From: Sipunculus nudus
Lineage: Eukaryota; Annelida; Sipuncula; Golfingiida; Sipunculidae
Assembly: GCA_026874595.1 (NCBI GenBank)
Contig: CM049316.1
Coordinates: 62,975,176 to 63,039,175 of the forward strand
Length of the DNA: 64,000 nucleotides
Reading direction: 5' to 3'
Positions 51,664 through 62,511 of the stretch are shown in pieces (within the stretch, counting starts at the first letter, position 1; each line of letters opens with the position of its first letter). The translations under genes and the position numbers were made by a program. The notes beneath the pieces are model-generated. The model was not told the DNA's origin. It ran no database searches and saw only the letters and a list, made by a program, of their open reading frames with translations.

Positions 51664-52059
51664 TAATTAATAACAAAATCAGACAACACTTACAAAAGTG
51701 ACAAAATGTTTTGGACATAGGGAGCGCAGTCATGACAACATATGATATGCCAATGGGCCTGTATAGTGCGATCAAATACAATCTTGGCCAGTGGAAGAGC
51801 CTGTGTTTACTAATCTTGAGTTGAACTCAGGCAAGTCAGTCAGACTTTTGTCTAATTGAGTAGTAATTCATCATATGGCCCAACAAGGATTGTTTTGGTT
51901 AACAGCATGAATCTAGCAAATTAATCACGTTATAAATCAGTGGCAATTGCAGAGAATATTAATATCCGCGATTTTTGTGTAGTAGTGACCGGGGCACTCT
52001 CATCAACAAAGGCGCCATGCAGTCTCAAACACCTAACGATCAATATCATAGTGCCTTAC

Positions 52060-52131
52060 CTTCATTTCTTGGATAATCTGCTGAAAGAGACCTCCCAGGG
52101 CCCCGCATTCTTTGTCTATAGTGGTCTCCAT
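52060..52131 (-). CDS. MTSS1-like: MTSS-type I-BAR protein, exon 1 (start codon, IMD N-terminus)
   Basis: This is the first coding exon of a missing-in-metastasis (MTSS1/MTSS2) homologue, a cytoplasmic I-BAR protein that binds PI(4,5)P2 membranes and actin and promotes protrusions. It has 24 codons from ATG (A at 52,131 on the minus strand) to a GTAAGG donor at 52,059, and ends in phase 0. The peptide contains KECGALGGLFQ, which closely matches the start of the MTSS IMD domain (KECSALGGLFQ in vertebrates, from memory), followed by an amphipathic QQIIQEMK stretch. The start context AACAATGG is good (A at -3, G at +4). BAIAP2/IRSp53 starts differently, so the MTSS branch is preferred over other I-BAR proteins. 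A 22-kb intron follows. Family assignment rests on three exons that join in frame. Confidence 0.9.
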
Positions 52132-52560
52132 TGTTTTTCCTTAATTAGATCCAATGAAGCACTAATCAAAACATGGGGAATTTGTATATTCCAACATTCA
52201 GTTTTGTTTCGGCTGAAGTCAGGCCCTCAAACACACGGGTCCAACAGCCGTGCCGCTGTCAAGTTGCAAGTCGTCATGCATTCGGCGGCTAATACATTTC
52301 CCAGCGATATCTCAATCGAAAAATATCCCGATCACTGCAAAATAAAGCTGGCGTATTCCTCCCCTATGTAACTTATTATCCTGAATGCATCCGGTTGGTT
52401 ATCTTGCTGAATAATATCCGAAAGCTCCACATTGTCGTCCAAGAGCCAACGAAGGCAGACGAAAATGGATGCAGCCGTGACCCCTGAACCACGTGACAAA
52501 AACACAAAACGTCATTGGATGATTGTCCAATCAGCAAGCGCATGTGCGTTGAGGCACCAT
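52132..52560 (-). promoter_or_regulatory. Putative 5' UTR and proximal promoter of the MTSS-like gene
   Basis: Upstream of the ATG on the minus strand there is a CpG-richer stretch than the surrounding introns. Visible sites are an E-box CACGTG (52,490-52,495), a CRE-like ACGTCA directly overlapping a reversed CCAAT (52,509-52,518), a second CCAAT in the other orientation (52,527-52,531), and an NRF1-like GCGCATGTGCG (52,538-52,548). Their clustering in 60 bp is typical of a TATA-less animal promoter. The transcription start is not visible. The function is inferred from position and motif content. Confidence 0.5.
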
Positions 52561-52599
52561 GTGGGTAATTTTATCTACAAAAACAACAAATGTACGGGG

Positions 52600-53300
52600 A
52601 GTGGCGAGGAGTGGCCCGTACTGGCCACAGCCCGACTTATATAAATATCAATATATCCTGTTGTACAAACTGACGCCCACTGATATAGCGGTCCTGACAA
52701 ATAATCGAATGGGTCCTCCAAGTCATTTCTATGAATCACTGTCACAATCTGTGCCTATTAGCTGGTCCTTTTTGCCACAAAGACCTTGAATTGCGGTTTT
52801 CGCTTACAGAACCTCACGACCTGTCTCCGCAAAGAGAGATTTGGAAAGTCGCTGCATGGATCTATGTTTTGCACCATAGGCCCTATAATAAGATACTTCG
52901 GACTCATTATTGAATTATGTCCCAAGGCTACGCGTAATATTTTTTTCAAGTCTCTACAAATTTATATCCGTAAAATTAAATAAAATTGTAAGAGTCAGTT
53001 TTTTTTTTAATTTGACTATCTATCAAAGGCCTAACCCCTAACCCCCTTTATAATATAGATACACCAGTTCATTGATTATTTTGGCCAGCAAAACATGGAA
53101 GTTTTATACTTATATAACCATATCAGTTTTCTTGTAGTTGTACTCTTTATAATAAGATTATCATTTCTAAAAGACAAAGGATCCTGTCAGAGTCCCTTTT
53201 TTAGGTGGACGTGCTCTAAAGGACTGCTCATTCACACATCAATTTCCTATTTATTTATTTTTGTTTATTGAACTTTCCCCACATGATCCTAGCAACAAAT
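52600..53300. other. Upstream flank, no gene seen
   Basis: AT-rich sequence upstream of the promoter. CTTATATAAATA near 52,637 looks like a TATA box on the plus strand, but no downstream exon supports it. Confidence 0.4.
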
Positions 53301-53328
53301 AACAGACATACTGTGAAATAAAGGTGGG

Positions 53329-53330
<2 letters not shown>

Positions 53331-53405
<75 letters not shown>
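53331..53405. repeat. (TA)n microsatellite
   Basis: About 37 TA units with one TACA interruption. Confidence 0.97.
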
Positions 53406-53406
<1 letters not shown>

Positions 53407-53830
53407 CGAATGTTTTCAGGTTCGTAGCCATTACAATCTTCGCATTATCAACGTCGTTATTATCTTTGAGATTATCGCATTGGGGCAGCTGAACAGGATA
53501 ATTTAGACAATGCCGCCAGGTGTCACAACGCGTACTTTAGGAGGGACCAGCTTTCTAAAAAAAAGTCGAGCTTATTGGACTGAGTGAATCCGCGAAAAAG
53601 AGGGTACCCGCACTTGCAGAAGAATTTATGAGCATTGTTTTTACGGATGATTTTATAGAACTTTCTCCTCATATTGTTTACTACTTGTGATAAGTAAAAA
53701 TAATCACAGTTTGTATATGACTGTTCAATGCATAATGTGTGCATGAATATGTTGTACATGTACATGAAACCTGATATAATACAATAAACATGTGCTTGCA
53801 GCTGTTTGTTGTCATTATTTATCATCCCTC

Positions 53831-53925
53831 AGTTATCAACCAAGGTCAACCTGCCTAATAAGGAGACCTCACTATTAAGGACAAAATGATTGAGTCCCTT
53901 GACTGTCCGCCTTAGACAGGTTTCA

Positions 53926-53928
<3 letters not shown>
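53831..53928. mobile_element. ~98-bp pogo-like MITE next to a TA microsatellite
   Basis: The right end GACAGGTTTCACTG is the inverted form of CAGTGAAACCTGTC. The left part, with CAACCTGCCTAATAAGGAGACC, is the diverged other end. The right TA duplication merges with the (TA)n tract starting at 53,929. Confidence 0.6.

Positions 53929-54006
<78 letters not shown>
53929..54006. repeat. (TA)n microsatellite
   Basis: About 39 TA units starting at the TA target duplication of the adjacent MITE. Confidence 0.97.
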
Positions 54007-54163
54007 GCACTGAAATGAAATAACATTTTCATATGCCATATTGCTTTTGGAGTAAATGAAGGGATAATAAAAGATATATTCATAAATTTTTAATTATATG
54101 TATAAATAAAAACAGAAATAGTATTGTTGAATAATGTTATTTATATGGATCCTCCTAAATTTG

Positions 54164-54166
<3 letters not shown>

Positions 54167-54211
<45 letters not shown>
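54167..54211. repeat. (GA)n microsatellite
   Basis: About 22 GA units. Confidence 0.97.
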
Positions 54212-54213
<2 letters not shown>

Positions 54214-54639
54214 GCACTTGATCAAAATCCAGATTCGAAATTTCGCATAATTTCAAAGAGTAAGTAGGCCAATACCGATTACCAATACGGAGGGTTACTC
54301 AAAGTGATCGGACTGGGAATAAGCGGATCGATGTTCTGTATGTGTAAACTCCGCAGTTGTATATCTGACCCCGTACATACCTTATAATATTGTGTATGGG
54401 TGGTCATTGGATAAGGATACTGAGACCTTGTGACAAATCCAAACAACGCAAATGAAACAAAAAGCAAGTTGCACCAACCCTATGGTAACAGTATGAGCCA
54501 TGGCGGTTAGTTAGATAAACAGTTCATGTTTATCGTAAAGAGGGGACCGAGTACGACACTGCCATGCTGCGACGACAATAAATTTTGTAGTAATAAAACC
54601 TGTAAGCTATATAAGGTTAGTGTGCATGGTTGACGACAT

Positions 54640-54975
54640 ATCTGCAAGAATAACGTTTCGCGATTTTCGCTTTTTTTTGTTTCTTTTGTCTTTTTTTTTT
54701 CGCGATCTTACCATATATAAGCTTAAATAACCTACAAACAGAGTATTACATATTATTATATGAATATTAAATTACATATACAATATGAAATTATATTGAA
54801 TAATATATGCGTACAAACAAACGTACTAAATATCTTATTGACCGTCACCCAATCATTTAAATCTTTCACCTTTCAACTTGCCTTCGATCATAGGGCCTCT
54901 TATTCGCGAAGTTTTATTTTCACGACAATTTCCCTTTCGCGAATATCGCGAATTTGAAGCCCCGCGAACAAAAAG
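54640..54975. repeat. TTCGCGA-rich region
   Basis: TTTCGCGATTTTCGC at 54,656, CGCGATCTTACC near 54,700, and TTCGCGAAGTTTTATTTTC with TTTCGCGAATATCGCGAATT near 54,903-54,955. Clusters of CGCGAA inverted words are a feature of dispersed repeats in several marine invertebrates. No clean element ends were found. Confidence 0.4.
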
Positions 54976-55022
54976 ACAACCACATTATACTGGTACGCGT
55001 ACTACGATGAGACTATACGTAT

Positions 55023-55230
55023 CACAGGGGTCCATTTCCGATATCTGACATCCATTAAGTAAAGATATTTTCCTGCAACTTTCATGAGAATAAGCCGAAA
55101 AAGCTATTTCCATGGTACACAGGCTGTCTGTTTTTTTAATTTCGACGTGTTTATAACATGGGGGGGGGGGCAAATGGCCGCCCAGTCGTAACCCAAACAC
55201 ACCCAATAAGGACAACTGTCGGCAAATCAA
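55023..55230 (+). repeat. Unclassified dispersed repeat, copy 2
   Basis: Partner of 50,137-50,365. It runs directly into the 55,200-55,490 repeat, so the two may be parts of one larger element. Confidence 0.6.
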
Positions 55231-55490
55231 ACAATTCCTTAGTGTGCATGGGACGGCCAGGACTACTTAGTCTAAATTAACTGTCAACTTTAAAATCAGA
55301 ATTTTTTACATTTCAAAGAGAATGCTCCTGTTTACATTGTACTTGCGTATGCTTAAAAAATAACTATATTTTCCTCTTCACTACATTTATACCTACACCA
55401 CTGCTGTGTTTAGAAGCCCCTGTGTATTGTGGGAGGCAGATTTTGAAGCCCACAATTCCTAACCAGCAGAGTCGTACACTTGTGAGTCCG
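55200..55490 (+). repeat. Three-copy unclassified repeat, copy 1
   Basis: Shared ordered words with the copies at 59.0 and 59.6 kb: GGCCAGGACTACT, TTTAAAATCA, TTTCAA, GTTTACATT, GTATGCTTA, CTACATTTATACCTACACC, AAGCCCC and ATTGTGGG, then GAGATTTTGAAGCCCACA-like. Confidence 0.7.
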
Positions 55491-56516
55491 TCTCAGCTAG
55501 TGCAATATGGCTCAAGGCTGTTAAGAGAGGATCCAGAAAGAGAGAAACTGAAATTATTTCAGAGACATTGTTAAACCGACAAGCCCGCCCCACGGCGGTA
55601 CAATAACGGAGGTACAACATTTTTGTAATAGTGTTCACTATTTTGTGATCAATAATTCACATTGACATAGATTTGCCTTCCTCAATCTATTCCCGATAAC
55701 ATGTCACTGCTACAAATAAAAGAATGCACTGTTCCAGCTTTGTGGCTTTGTAGGGCATCAAAGGGCTATGTTTAATAACTATAGGCAAAGGGGCTGATGA
55801 ATATCAGTATGAAATAGCAAGTAATAGGGACCGTGAAAGGCATAATCAAATTGATCTCTGGTCCAAGCACCAGTTCACACCTGATGGTGTCTTTTAGATT
55901 AGCCTTTACTTCATCAGTCAGATCTCCTAACAAGATCAAGTCTGTACATATCCGTTAGCAAACGATTTTCGTTTTATGTGATCTAATCCTCAAAGAATAA
56001 CAGGTGACCCTTCTGTCATGACACTCGGCATTAAGCATATTGCTTATACTTAAAATTAAATCGGTGCCTATGTACAACTGAAGAACTAAGTGACCGATGG
56101 GTTAACTCTTTGTATTGCAGAACAGGGCATATGAAAGAAAAGGCAAAACTAGGCCGGTGAATGCCATCAATGTATGATCAAACTGAAGAGCACATGTATT
56201 CACATTTTGTAGAGTATATCCCTATTTCGATATATTGTGGCTGTGCCTACTTGCGTTGAAGATAAAGTGCGCACGTACAACACATATAATTAACCGGCCA
56301 GTATACACTGAGTTAATTCCCCAGGCTCATGCCAGCCCGGTTCCCGTGCAATCGTAACGCAATACCCCATTATAAAATCGACAAGCATCACGATTGGTGT
56401 AACGTCACTGTACTGAATTTCTCACCGCCTTGGAATTAAAACGACAAAGGTCACGGGCGGTGTGACGTCATTGTGCTTTAAGATTCCCCTCTCTTGAAAA
56501 TCAAAGTTTGACTTTA

Positions 56517-56863
56517 AGCCGCGCGTCCACTTGTACGGATGCGGTGCGTGTGCAGTGCGGATACCTATGTGGATATTTTGTGCGTGTGTGTCCATTAGAT
56601 ACGTTTTTCAGTGCGTTTTTAGGTCTTTTACTCTCTTTCACCTCTACAAAATGGCACTTTTCGCATGCGTTTCCGCATGCGTTTCCGTAGGCCCCCCCCC
56701 CCCTACCCGCGGCTACATGGTCGGGTTTTCAAAAAACGTATCCGTTTCCGCACGCCGCACGCACTCCGCACCGCATAAGTGGACACACTCCTTCTTTATT
56801 CCATATGCGCGATTTAAAACGCGTCCGCATCCGAATCCGTACCGCATAAGCGGACACGCAGCT
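56517..56863. mobile_element. 347-bp PIF/Harbinger-like MITE with TTA target duplication
   Basis: The termini AGCCGCGCGTCCACTTGTAC and (inverted) AGCTGCGTGTCCGCTTATGC are flanked by TTA on both sides. It is very CpG-rich, with GCATGCGTTTCCG twice in tandem near 56,662-56,688 and a poly-C run. Being so rich in CpG it could be mistaken for a CpG island. Confidence 0.85.
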
Positions 56864-56869
56864 TTATAC

Positions 56870-59020
56870 GTGTGAAGATGCCGGGGCGAGCACGCTGTTG
56901 AAGTCAAGTTGGGTGTGTTGATAACGTTTGTGACCGTTTAGTAAAACATATTATAAACCTGCTTGTTGGGTATTGCCCTCAAGCCAATATGAAGGCAATA
57001 CGGAACAAGTCGGTCAATAACATTTGAATATTACACCCCTCTCTTATAGTTTTGATTATGCACATTATTACATTCTTGGCCTTTAGCAAGAAGCCTGGCG
57101 ATGAAAGCCAGTAAATCTCACCAAAACAAGCAGCGGTTAAGCAACAATATAAAGGTAACTGCATAAGGATTGTGTTAAATGCCTTAGGTGCCCGTTTTCG
57201 ATATATGACTAATCCTGCCACTCGTCCCGCCACTCTTAATTCATCGCAAGGACAAGAAAAAAATGCTAGATATTATCCAGTCTTAACGGGCTTCTGGATC
57301 ACGTTTTCTATTTCTGAAAGCTAATGAAAAGACTAAAGTGATCTATGCATTTACCTTTTAAGCAACTCTGTTAATAGTTTCCATTTGGCAGCAACCGAAG
57401 AGAAGATAAACCCGCCAGATACAGATAAGAACCAGACATGGCAAGCTGCTACAAAATGAAGCAGATAAGTTAACAACCGGTACTTAGCCATTGATAATAA
57501 AATTCGACAACCCTTTGAGAAAACACACCTGTATTCAGAAGTTAAAATGGACTAACTATATATTTATTCCTTGTTCCAGTATCTCTACCGTATGGTTCCA
57601 ATCGCTTCAACAGATGTCAGCACGGTCGAGTTCAACAAAAAATAATGTATGGGAATAAAAATAATAATTAACAATAATAAATAAAATAATAGCACTCTTA
57701 CTTCGCATTAATTAGCCAACATTCTGGATCACCAGAATATTACCAGGATTCCGATCAAATTTCAGTACCTGATGTGTAAGCACAGGAAACATATTAATCA
57801 AATTTAAGCCAAGAAAATGTGTGCCACAGATCACCATGCAAATCGATGGTTGCATCACAGGTCAGCTCTGCCAGCAAAACCAAGGGCAGCTCCAATTAGG
57901 TCACATTCTACCACGAGTGCGTCGTACGCTTATTTAACTATGGGCAGTTTCAAGAGAATACAGGTATCCGCCGAACAGAGGCATGGATAAAGTGAGGGAT
58001 GAAATTTTTTGCATCAGAGATGCCTAAGTATCCCGAGACGCACGGATGTACGAAATCGCACGGATTGCAAAACCAAAACACCGGAGATGGTTTCGGTTTC
58101 GCTAAAACAGTCAAATCGATAATTATGGGCATACTGTCATGATGGCGGCACTGGGCCAACGCAGTGAAATTTTGTTAATTATTAATTAATTGATCGTGTG
58201 AGGCCTGTTAGAGTTAAATCAGCAATGATTGATTTTTAAACAGTCTTTCGGATGCGTTTTGAAATCAATATATCCCATTTAGCCCTGTTTAGCTGAAGAT
58301 GAGATGCTCCAATCCTGAACGGGGATATGTTGTATAGGACAGAGAAACGGACTATTTTCATTATAATGGCTATTTTATTTTGCTAGTTACAATTTATAAT
58401 GCTCTTACAAGGTCTCAAAATTTCGTAAAATCTCTAACTTTTGATAATATTTTCATCATTAATTCATTTAATTATATTAAATAATATACTGTTTTTTTTA
58501 TTATTTGTCTACTTATAAAAATAAGGGGAATCCATATATACAGAATCGGTTTTCCTGTAACCGAAACTGGTTTCGTATTTTTAGAGCGGGGCCTAAATAT
58601 ATACAATTGCAAAAGCGCAAAGGGGAAATCCCTTTTGTTTATAATTACAATAACCTACTAAGCATAGTGGTCGGCCTGTATATATGATAATTTTTTCATA
58701 AATGACAAAATGGTCGTTACTGGACAATAATCCAGCAGCCCATTTATGAAAAAAATATAAGTTGATTAAATATTCGACCAAAACATGTGAAAGCTTTTGC
58801 ATTCCTTTTCCCTTTTTCGGTTTTCTTTCAGGATCTGCAAATGCTGCATTAGTTTAACCTTTCAAGCTGGAAGTGTCCTATATTTGTCAAATATGAGTCC
58901 GTCATCTAATAAAAAAAATATGGGAGCCGGGGCTAACAACTCCTTACAAACCCATCCATGCCCGGTCGCCCCGTTTTCTCGCATCTCAGACATCCAGACA
59001 CCCATGCAGAGGTCGTTTCT
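56870..59020. other. Intergenic stretch, no gene supported
   Basis: It contains only short ORFs. The minus-strand frame at 57,950-58,159 lies just after a GCCGCCATCATG context and is CpG-richer than its surroundings, but its peptide has no known motif. Confidence 0.4.
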
Positions 59021-59029
59021 ACTCAAAAC

Positions 59030-59335
59030 TGACCTCTTCCAGCTGGGCACTGTCGGACAGCCAGGACTACTGGTTTCAATTGTCATACTTCAAAATCAAT
59101 ATTTGTTATATTTCAAGGAAACACCTTTTGTTTACATTTTACATGCGCAGGCTTGCAAAATATTACTTATCCCGTGAAGTCTATACCACAAATACACCAA
59201 TGTTTATGTAATTTTCCTGGAAACAATTCTTATCCAACGTGGTTAAACGGACCACTTTACCCGCTTAACTACATTAATACCTACGCCGCGTGTGGCTGCA
59301 TTGTGGGCCGTAGGATTCAAAGCTTAGGAAACCCT
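59030..59335 (+). repeat. Three-copy unclassified repeat, copy 2
   Basis: It contains CAGCCAGGACTACT, TTCAAAATCAATATTTGTT, TTGTTTACATTTTACATGCG, AAAATATTACTTATCCCGTG, ACATTAATACCTACGCCGCG and GCATTGTGGG in the same order as the other copies. It is closest to copy 3 in the middle segment. Confidence 0.7.
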
Positions 59336-59619
59336 TAAAGGTATACCATGAGAGTCATACTCTGCCCAGGGTGGATCTGCCTCTGCTTACAGTAAATTTA
59401 CAAAACCCTTCCCATGTGATGCAGGTGTACATAACAATAGGCCAACTAAGATGAGCATTACCGACTTCACACCTTTCGCTGAGAGACGTTAGGTATCGTC
59501 TGCCAACATGTACCTGCATGGAAAGTTTATCTTAATCTTATCCATCAATTGGCAGTATGAAGAGCAACAGATGACCGATGCCAAGAATGCATCCTTCTAC
59601 CAGATTTCGATTCTTCTCA

Positions 59620-59935
59620 AAACGCACCTTTTCCAATAAGACAGTGTGCGACGGCATGGACAACTTGTCTTTAAAATCAAAATTTGTTTATTTTCAAGGA
59701 CACATTTTGTAAATTTCATATGTGTATGCTTATACAAAATATTACTTGTTCCGTGAAGTCCATACAACATGTTTATGTAATTTGTATTGAAATTCTTCTT
59801 TGAAACAGACTACATTATCCTTTTTACACTACATTTATACCTACACCTCTGGTGTATTAAGAAGCCCCGGTGCATTGTGGGTAGGAGATTTTGAAAGCCC
59901 ACATGCCCCAACCAGCAAAGTCGTACCCTGGCGAT
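59620..59935 (+). repeat. Three-copy unclassified repeat, copy 3
   Basis: It contains AAAATATTACTTGTTCCGTG, GAAGTCCATAC, ACATTTATACCTACACCTCT, AAGCCCCGGTGCATTGTGGG and AAAGCCCACA. The copies lie on the same strand within 5 kb. Confidence 0.7.
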
Positions 59936-62300
59936 TACGATTCTGCGCAGTGTGGTCAAGAATGGTGCTATAAGGTGCAACTCTCATTGCTATTTTAGAG
60001 TCCATACCTGTGCTTATTTTAGTCTGTGTTTTTTTTTTTTTTCTCTTGGTAACAGTTTTCTTTTTCTTATTGTAATGGAAAGGTAACAGCAATCTGCCAC
60101 GCAAACTTCGATATTGTAACTTCCGTTGATTTAAAATGGGTCTGCAAGTCTTTATCCATGGCTAATTAGAAGATGAAATAAAAACAACGGAATAATAGGA
60201 ATAAATGAAATAAAATTGGCTTCTAAAAAAAAATGGCGGAAAAAGAAACTTTTGTTTTCACAAAGATTTTACTTTAAATGGCCACCAGACGTCACCAGTA
60301 ATCACTTCCATTAACTGGGCGTTTATGTTTATTTAATAACTGAATCCAAATGCAGGAAATATATTTTGGAGACTGGTATTCCATGGGATAATTAAAGAGA
60401 GGTTACATATAATACTTTATGAACCAATCATTACGGTAGGATAAAATACATTTAGGTAATACCAGCATATACAAGTCCACTGTGACTGGATCATCAGAAA
60501 TTCCCTCTACATTGTCTAAACGGCATACAATGCTTTAATTGCATATCATCTTTATCATTTGGTTCCGTCCATTCTGAACCAAAAGTCAATGCCACCAACA
60601 GGCCATACATGCACCTATCCATGAAAAAACCGTCACTGATACTGACAGATGCACCTTCTCTCGTGCCAGCTGTGTTCGTCTGTTTCCGGGACTGGAGGAT
60701 AAACAGACAACGGAGAGCGCGCATGGTTACACCCTCCAGGGGGCTCACGGTATCGGCTTCCTTCACGCTTCCCCTCCCACATCTGTTCCTGCTTCTTTTT
60801 CAAAAGTCCAGTCCTGCAGTGTCAGCACAAGTCCGCAGCACATCCTGAAATACAATAGTAACGGACTGTTGCAGTGCTGTAGATACCGGTAATCTGCCCT
60901 TACTGCCTTATATATTATCTGTGTTATCTGTGCCGGGTTAAAGCCCTTGTCTTGGAGACCTTAGGCTACCATGATAGATCTTTCCCATGTCACTGGCGCC
61001 ACCTGTCGGCGATGACACACACCGAGTATTCGAGTCCGTCATATTGACAAAAAGACCATCTTTTCAGATTTCAAATGATAAATAATACTTTATATGTTAA
61101 GTTGATGGTCCTATCGGAGTCTCTGGTTGTATTTGGTTTTATTCTTTTACCTTTTACCAGTGTTACACAAATGCCCTACCCCGGGCATTCGTGTAACACA
61201 AAAAAATCGAAATACTGACTTACTGGTCCAAAACACTGCAGGCGATTATGATGCGCATCGCGCAAGTCCGTGGAAAATGTCTATCTATAGCATCTGATCA
61301 CGAGAAACAGAATGGCGTCCTAAACTTCGTTTGTTCCATGAAACTATTCTTTGCATTTATATGAGATTATGTATAGATTAATAATTTTTAATTTAATTAT
61401 ATTAAACTAAGGGATTAGTGAAAGTCGTTCATACAAAAGATGCACATTTTTGTTTAAACAAATCAACAATCTATATAAAATTGACGGTGGTTGCAATGGA
61501 CTTTTGCCACGAAATTCCTCTGTGACCACGCCTGGGAAATGAACGTTTTTGGTTTTGAACTGTCGGGAATGTTGCAAGGTATGTCCAAAGGGTGTAATTT
61601 TATCTTAATTCTTCATAAATCAAGAGATATTTCAAATCAGTTTTCGGTGGGGCTATTGCAGCGCCATCTGTCAGCAACTACGAAAGGCTAAAAGCAGTTG
61701 TTACTGGCTACGCCACCGTTTTCCGACCAGAAGGCTCCGGCGCAAGCTGTGCAAGACAAAGAAGAAAGGTTCCAGATGAGGTTTTCCCAGTTTTGCTATG
61801 ATTACATTATACCATATTTATATAGCACTCCTTTCACTCAAATACTGTTCAAGAGTACTTTAAAATGTGCATTTCTTATATAGTAGACAAATTTTATATA
61901 GGTGATTGTTAAAAAACCAATTACACAGTGGCTAAATTTTATGCAGTATAAACCGATTAAACATTAATTAAATATAACGCAAATTTCAAAGTCTATATAG
62001 GTGATGTCTTTCCATTTTCTGAGACTCGGTTGAGTCAGACATATCAAAATGTTCAGTTATTCCAACTAGCACAATTTGATTCTGTTTAAAAATGATGTAA
62101 TAGGTAGGCTCTGAAATAATATTTGTCTTATATATTACTTATCAATTTAAAAATTATCCTTTGGCATGTTATTACTATGGCCTGTGGAATAAAATGTTCA
62201 AATGTGACTGATGTATTGTTTTGTCTTATTATAATAAAGGTTTATTATAATAATCCCATAGGTTGTCACGGAAAACAGTTGACAACCCTGTTGACAACCC
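59936..62300. other. Intergenic stretch with weak exon-like patches
   Basis: Apart from the 60.5-60.85 kb patch, a TATA-like CTATATAAAATT at 61,472 precedes a frame (61,491 onward) that reaches GCAAGGTATGT, a possible donor at 61,580. The peptide is not recognised. GGCGCCACCTGTC at about 60,996 resembles the palindrome of the 40.5-kb element, perhaps by chance. Confidence 0.3.
60494..60850 (-). other. Exon-like GC-richer stretch, possible unidentified exon
   Basis: On the minus strand a TATTTCAG acceptor lies just upstream of 60,845. It is followed by about 350 bp of higher GC content with a 90-codon frame (60,494-60,766) ending in a stop. The peptide contains no motif I recognise, and its start codon lies after in-frame stops. 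It could be a 5' UTR exon of the MTSS-like gene, an exon of another gene, or chance. Confidence 0.2.
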
Positions 62301-62305
62301 TAGAG

Positions 62306-62511
62306 CAGAAGCGGATCCGGGGGGGGGGGGGGTCCAGGGGGTCCAGGACCCCCACTTTTTCATCAGAAACAACGTTTTATTAAGGGCTTCAGACAAAATT
62401 TTGCCGCCTGGACCCCCCCCCCTTTTTCAGACCTGAGGACCTTTTTTTAGGGTTTTCATTTGTCCTCCTGGGTTGGACTCCCCCTTCTCCTAAATCCTGG
62501 ATCCGCCCCTG
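62306..62511. mobile_element. 206-bp CAGGGGCGGATCC-type MITE, copy 2
   Basis: Same ends and body order as copy 1, with longer G and C runs. A perfect 5-bp duplication TAGAG lies at 62,301-62,305 and 62,512-62,516. The host site before insertion was a near-palindrome of TTGACAACCC and GGGTTGTCAA. Confidence 0.9.

Larger units (their letters stand above)
30090..52059 (-). other. MTSS1-like: Intron 1 of the MTSS-like gene (~22 kb)
   Basis: The intron is bounded by GTAAGG and TTTTTCAG on the minus strand. It holds most of the mobile elements in the window, listed separately. The stretches 32,136-37,892, 44,600-46,256 and 47,335-50,136 are AT-rich and show no gene or clear repeat. A long first intron is usual for genes of this family and often holds enhancers, but none can be called from sequence alone. 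Confidence 0.85.

Noticed and set aside
51940-52371. 143-codon plus-strand ORF
   Set aside because: It overlaps exon 1 of the MTSS-like gene on the opposite strand. The minus-strand reading is the conserved one.
56531-56875. 114-codon ORF and CpG-island-like patch
   Set aside because: It lies inside a 347-bp MITE with TTA duplications, which explains the CpG content.
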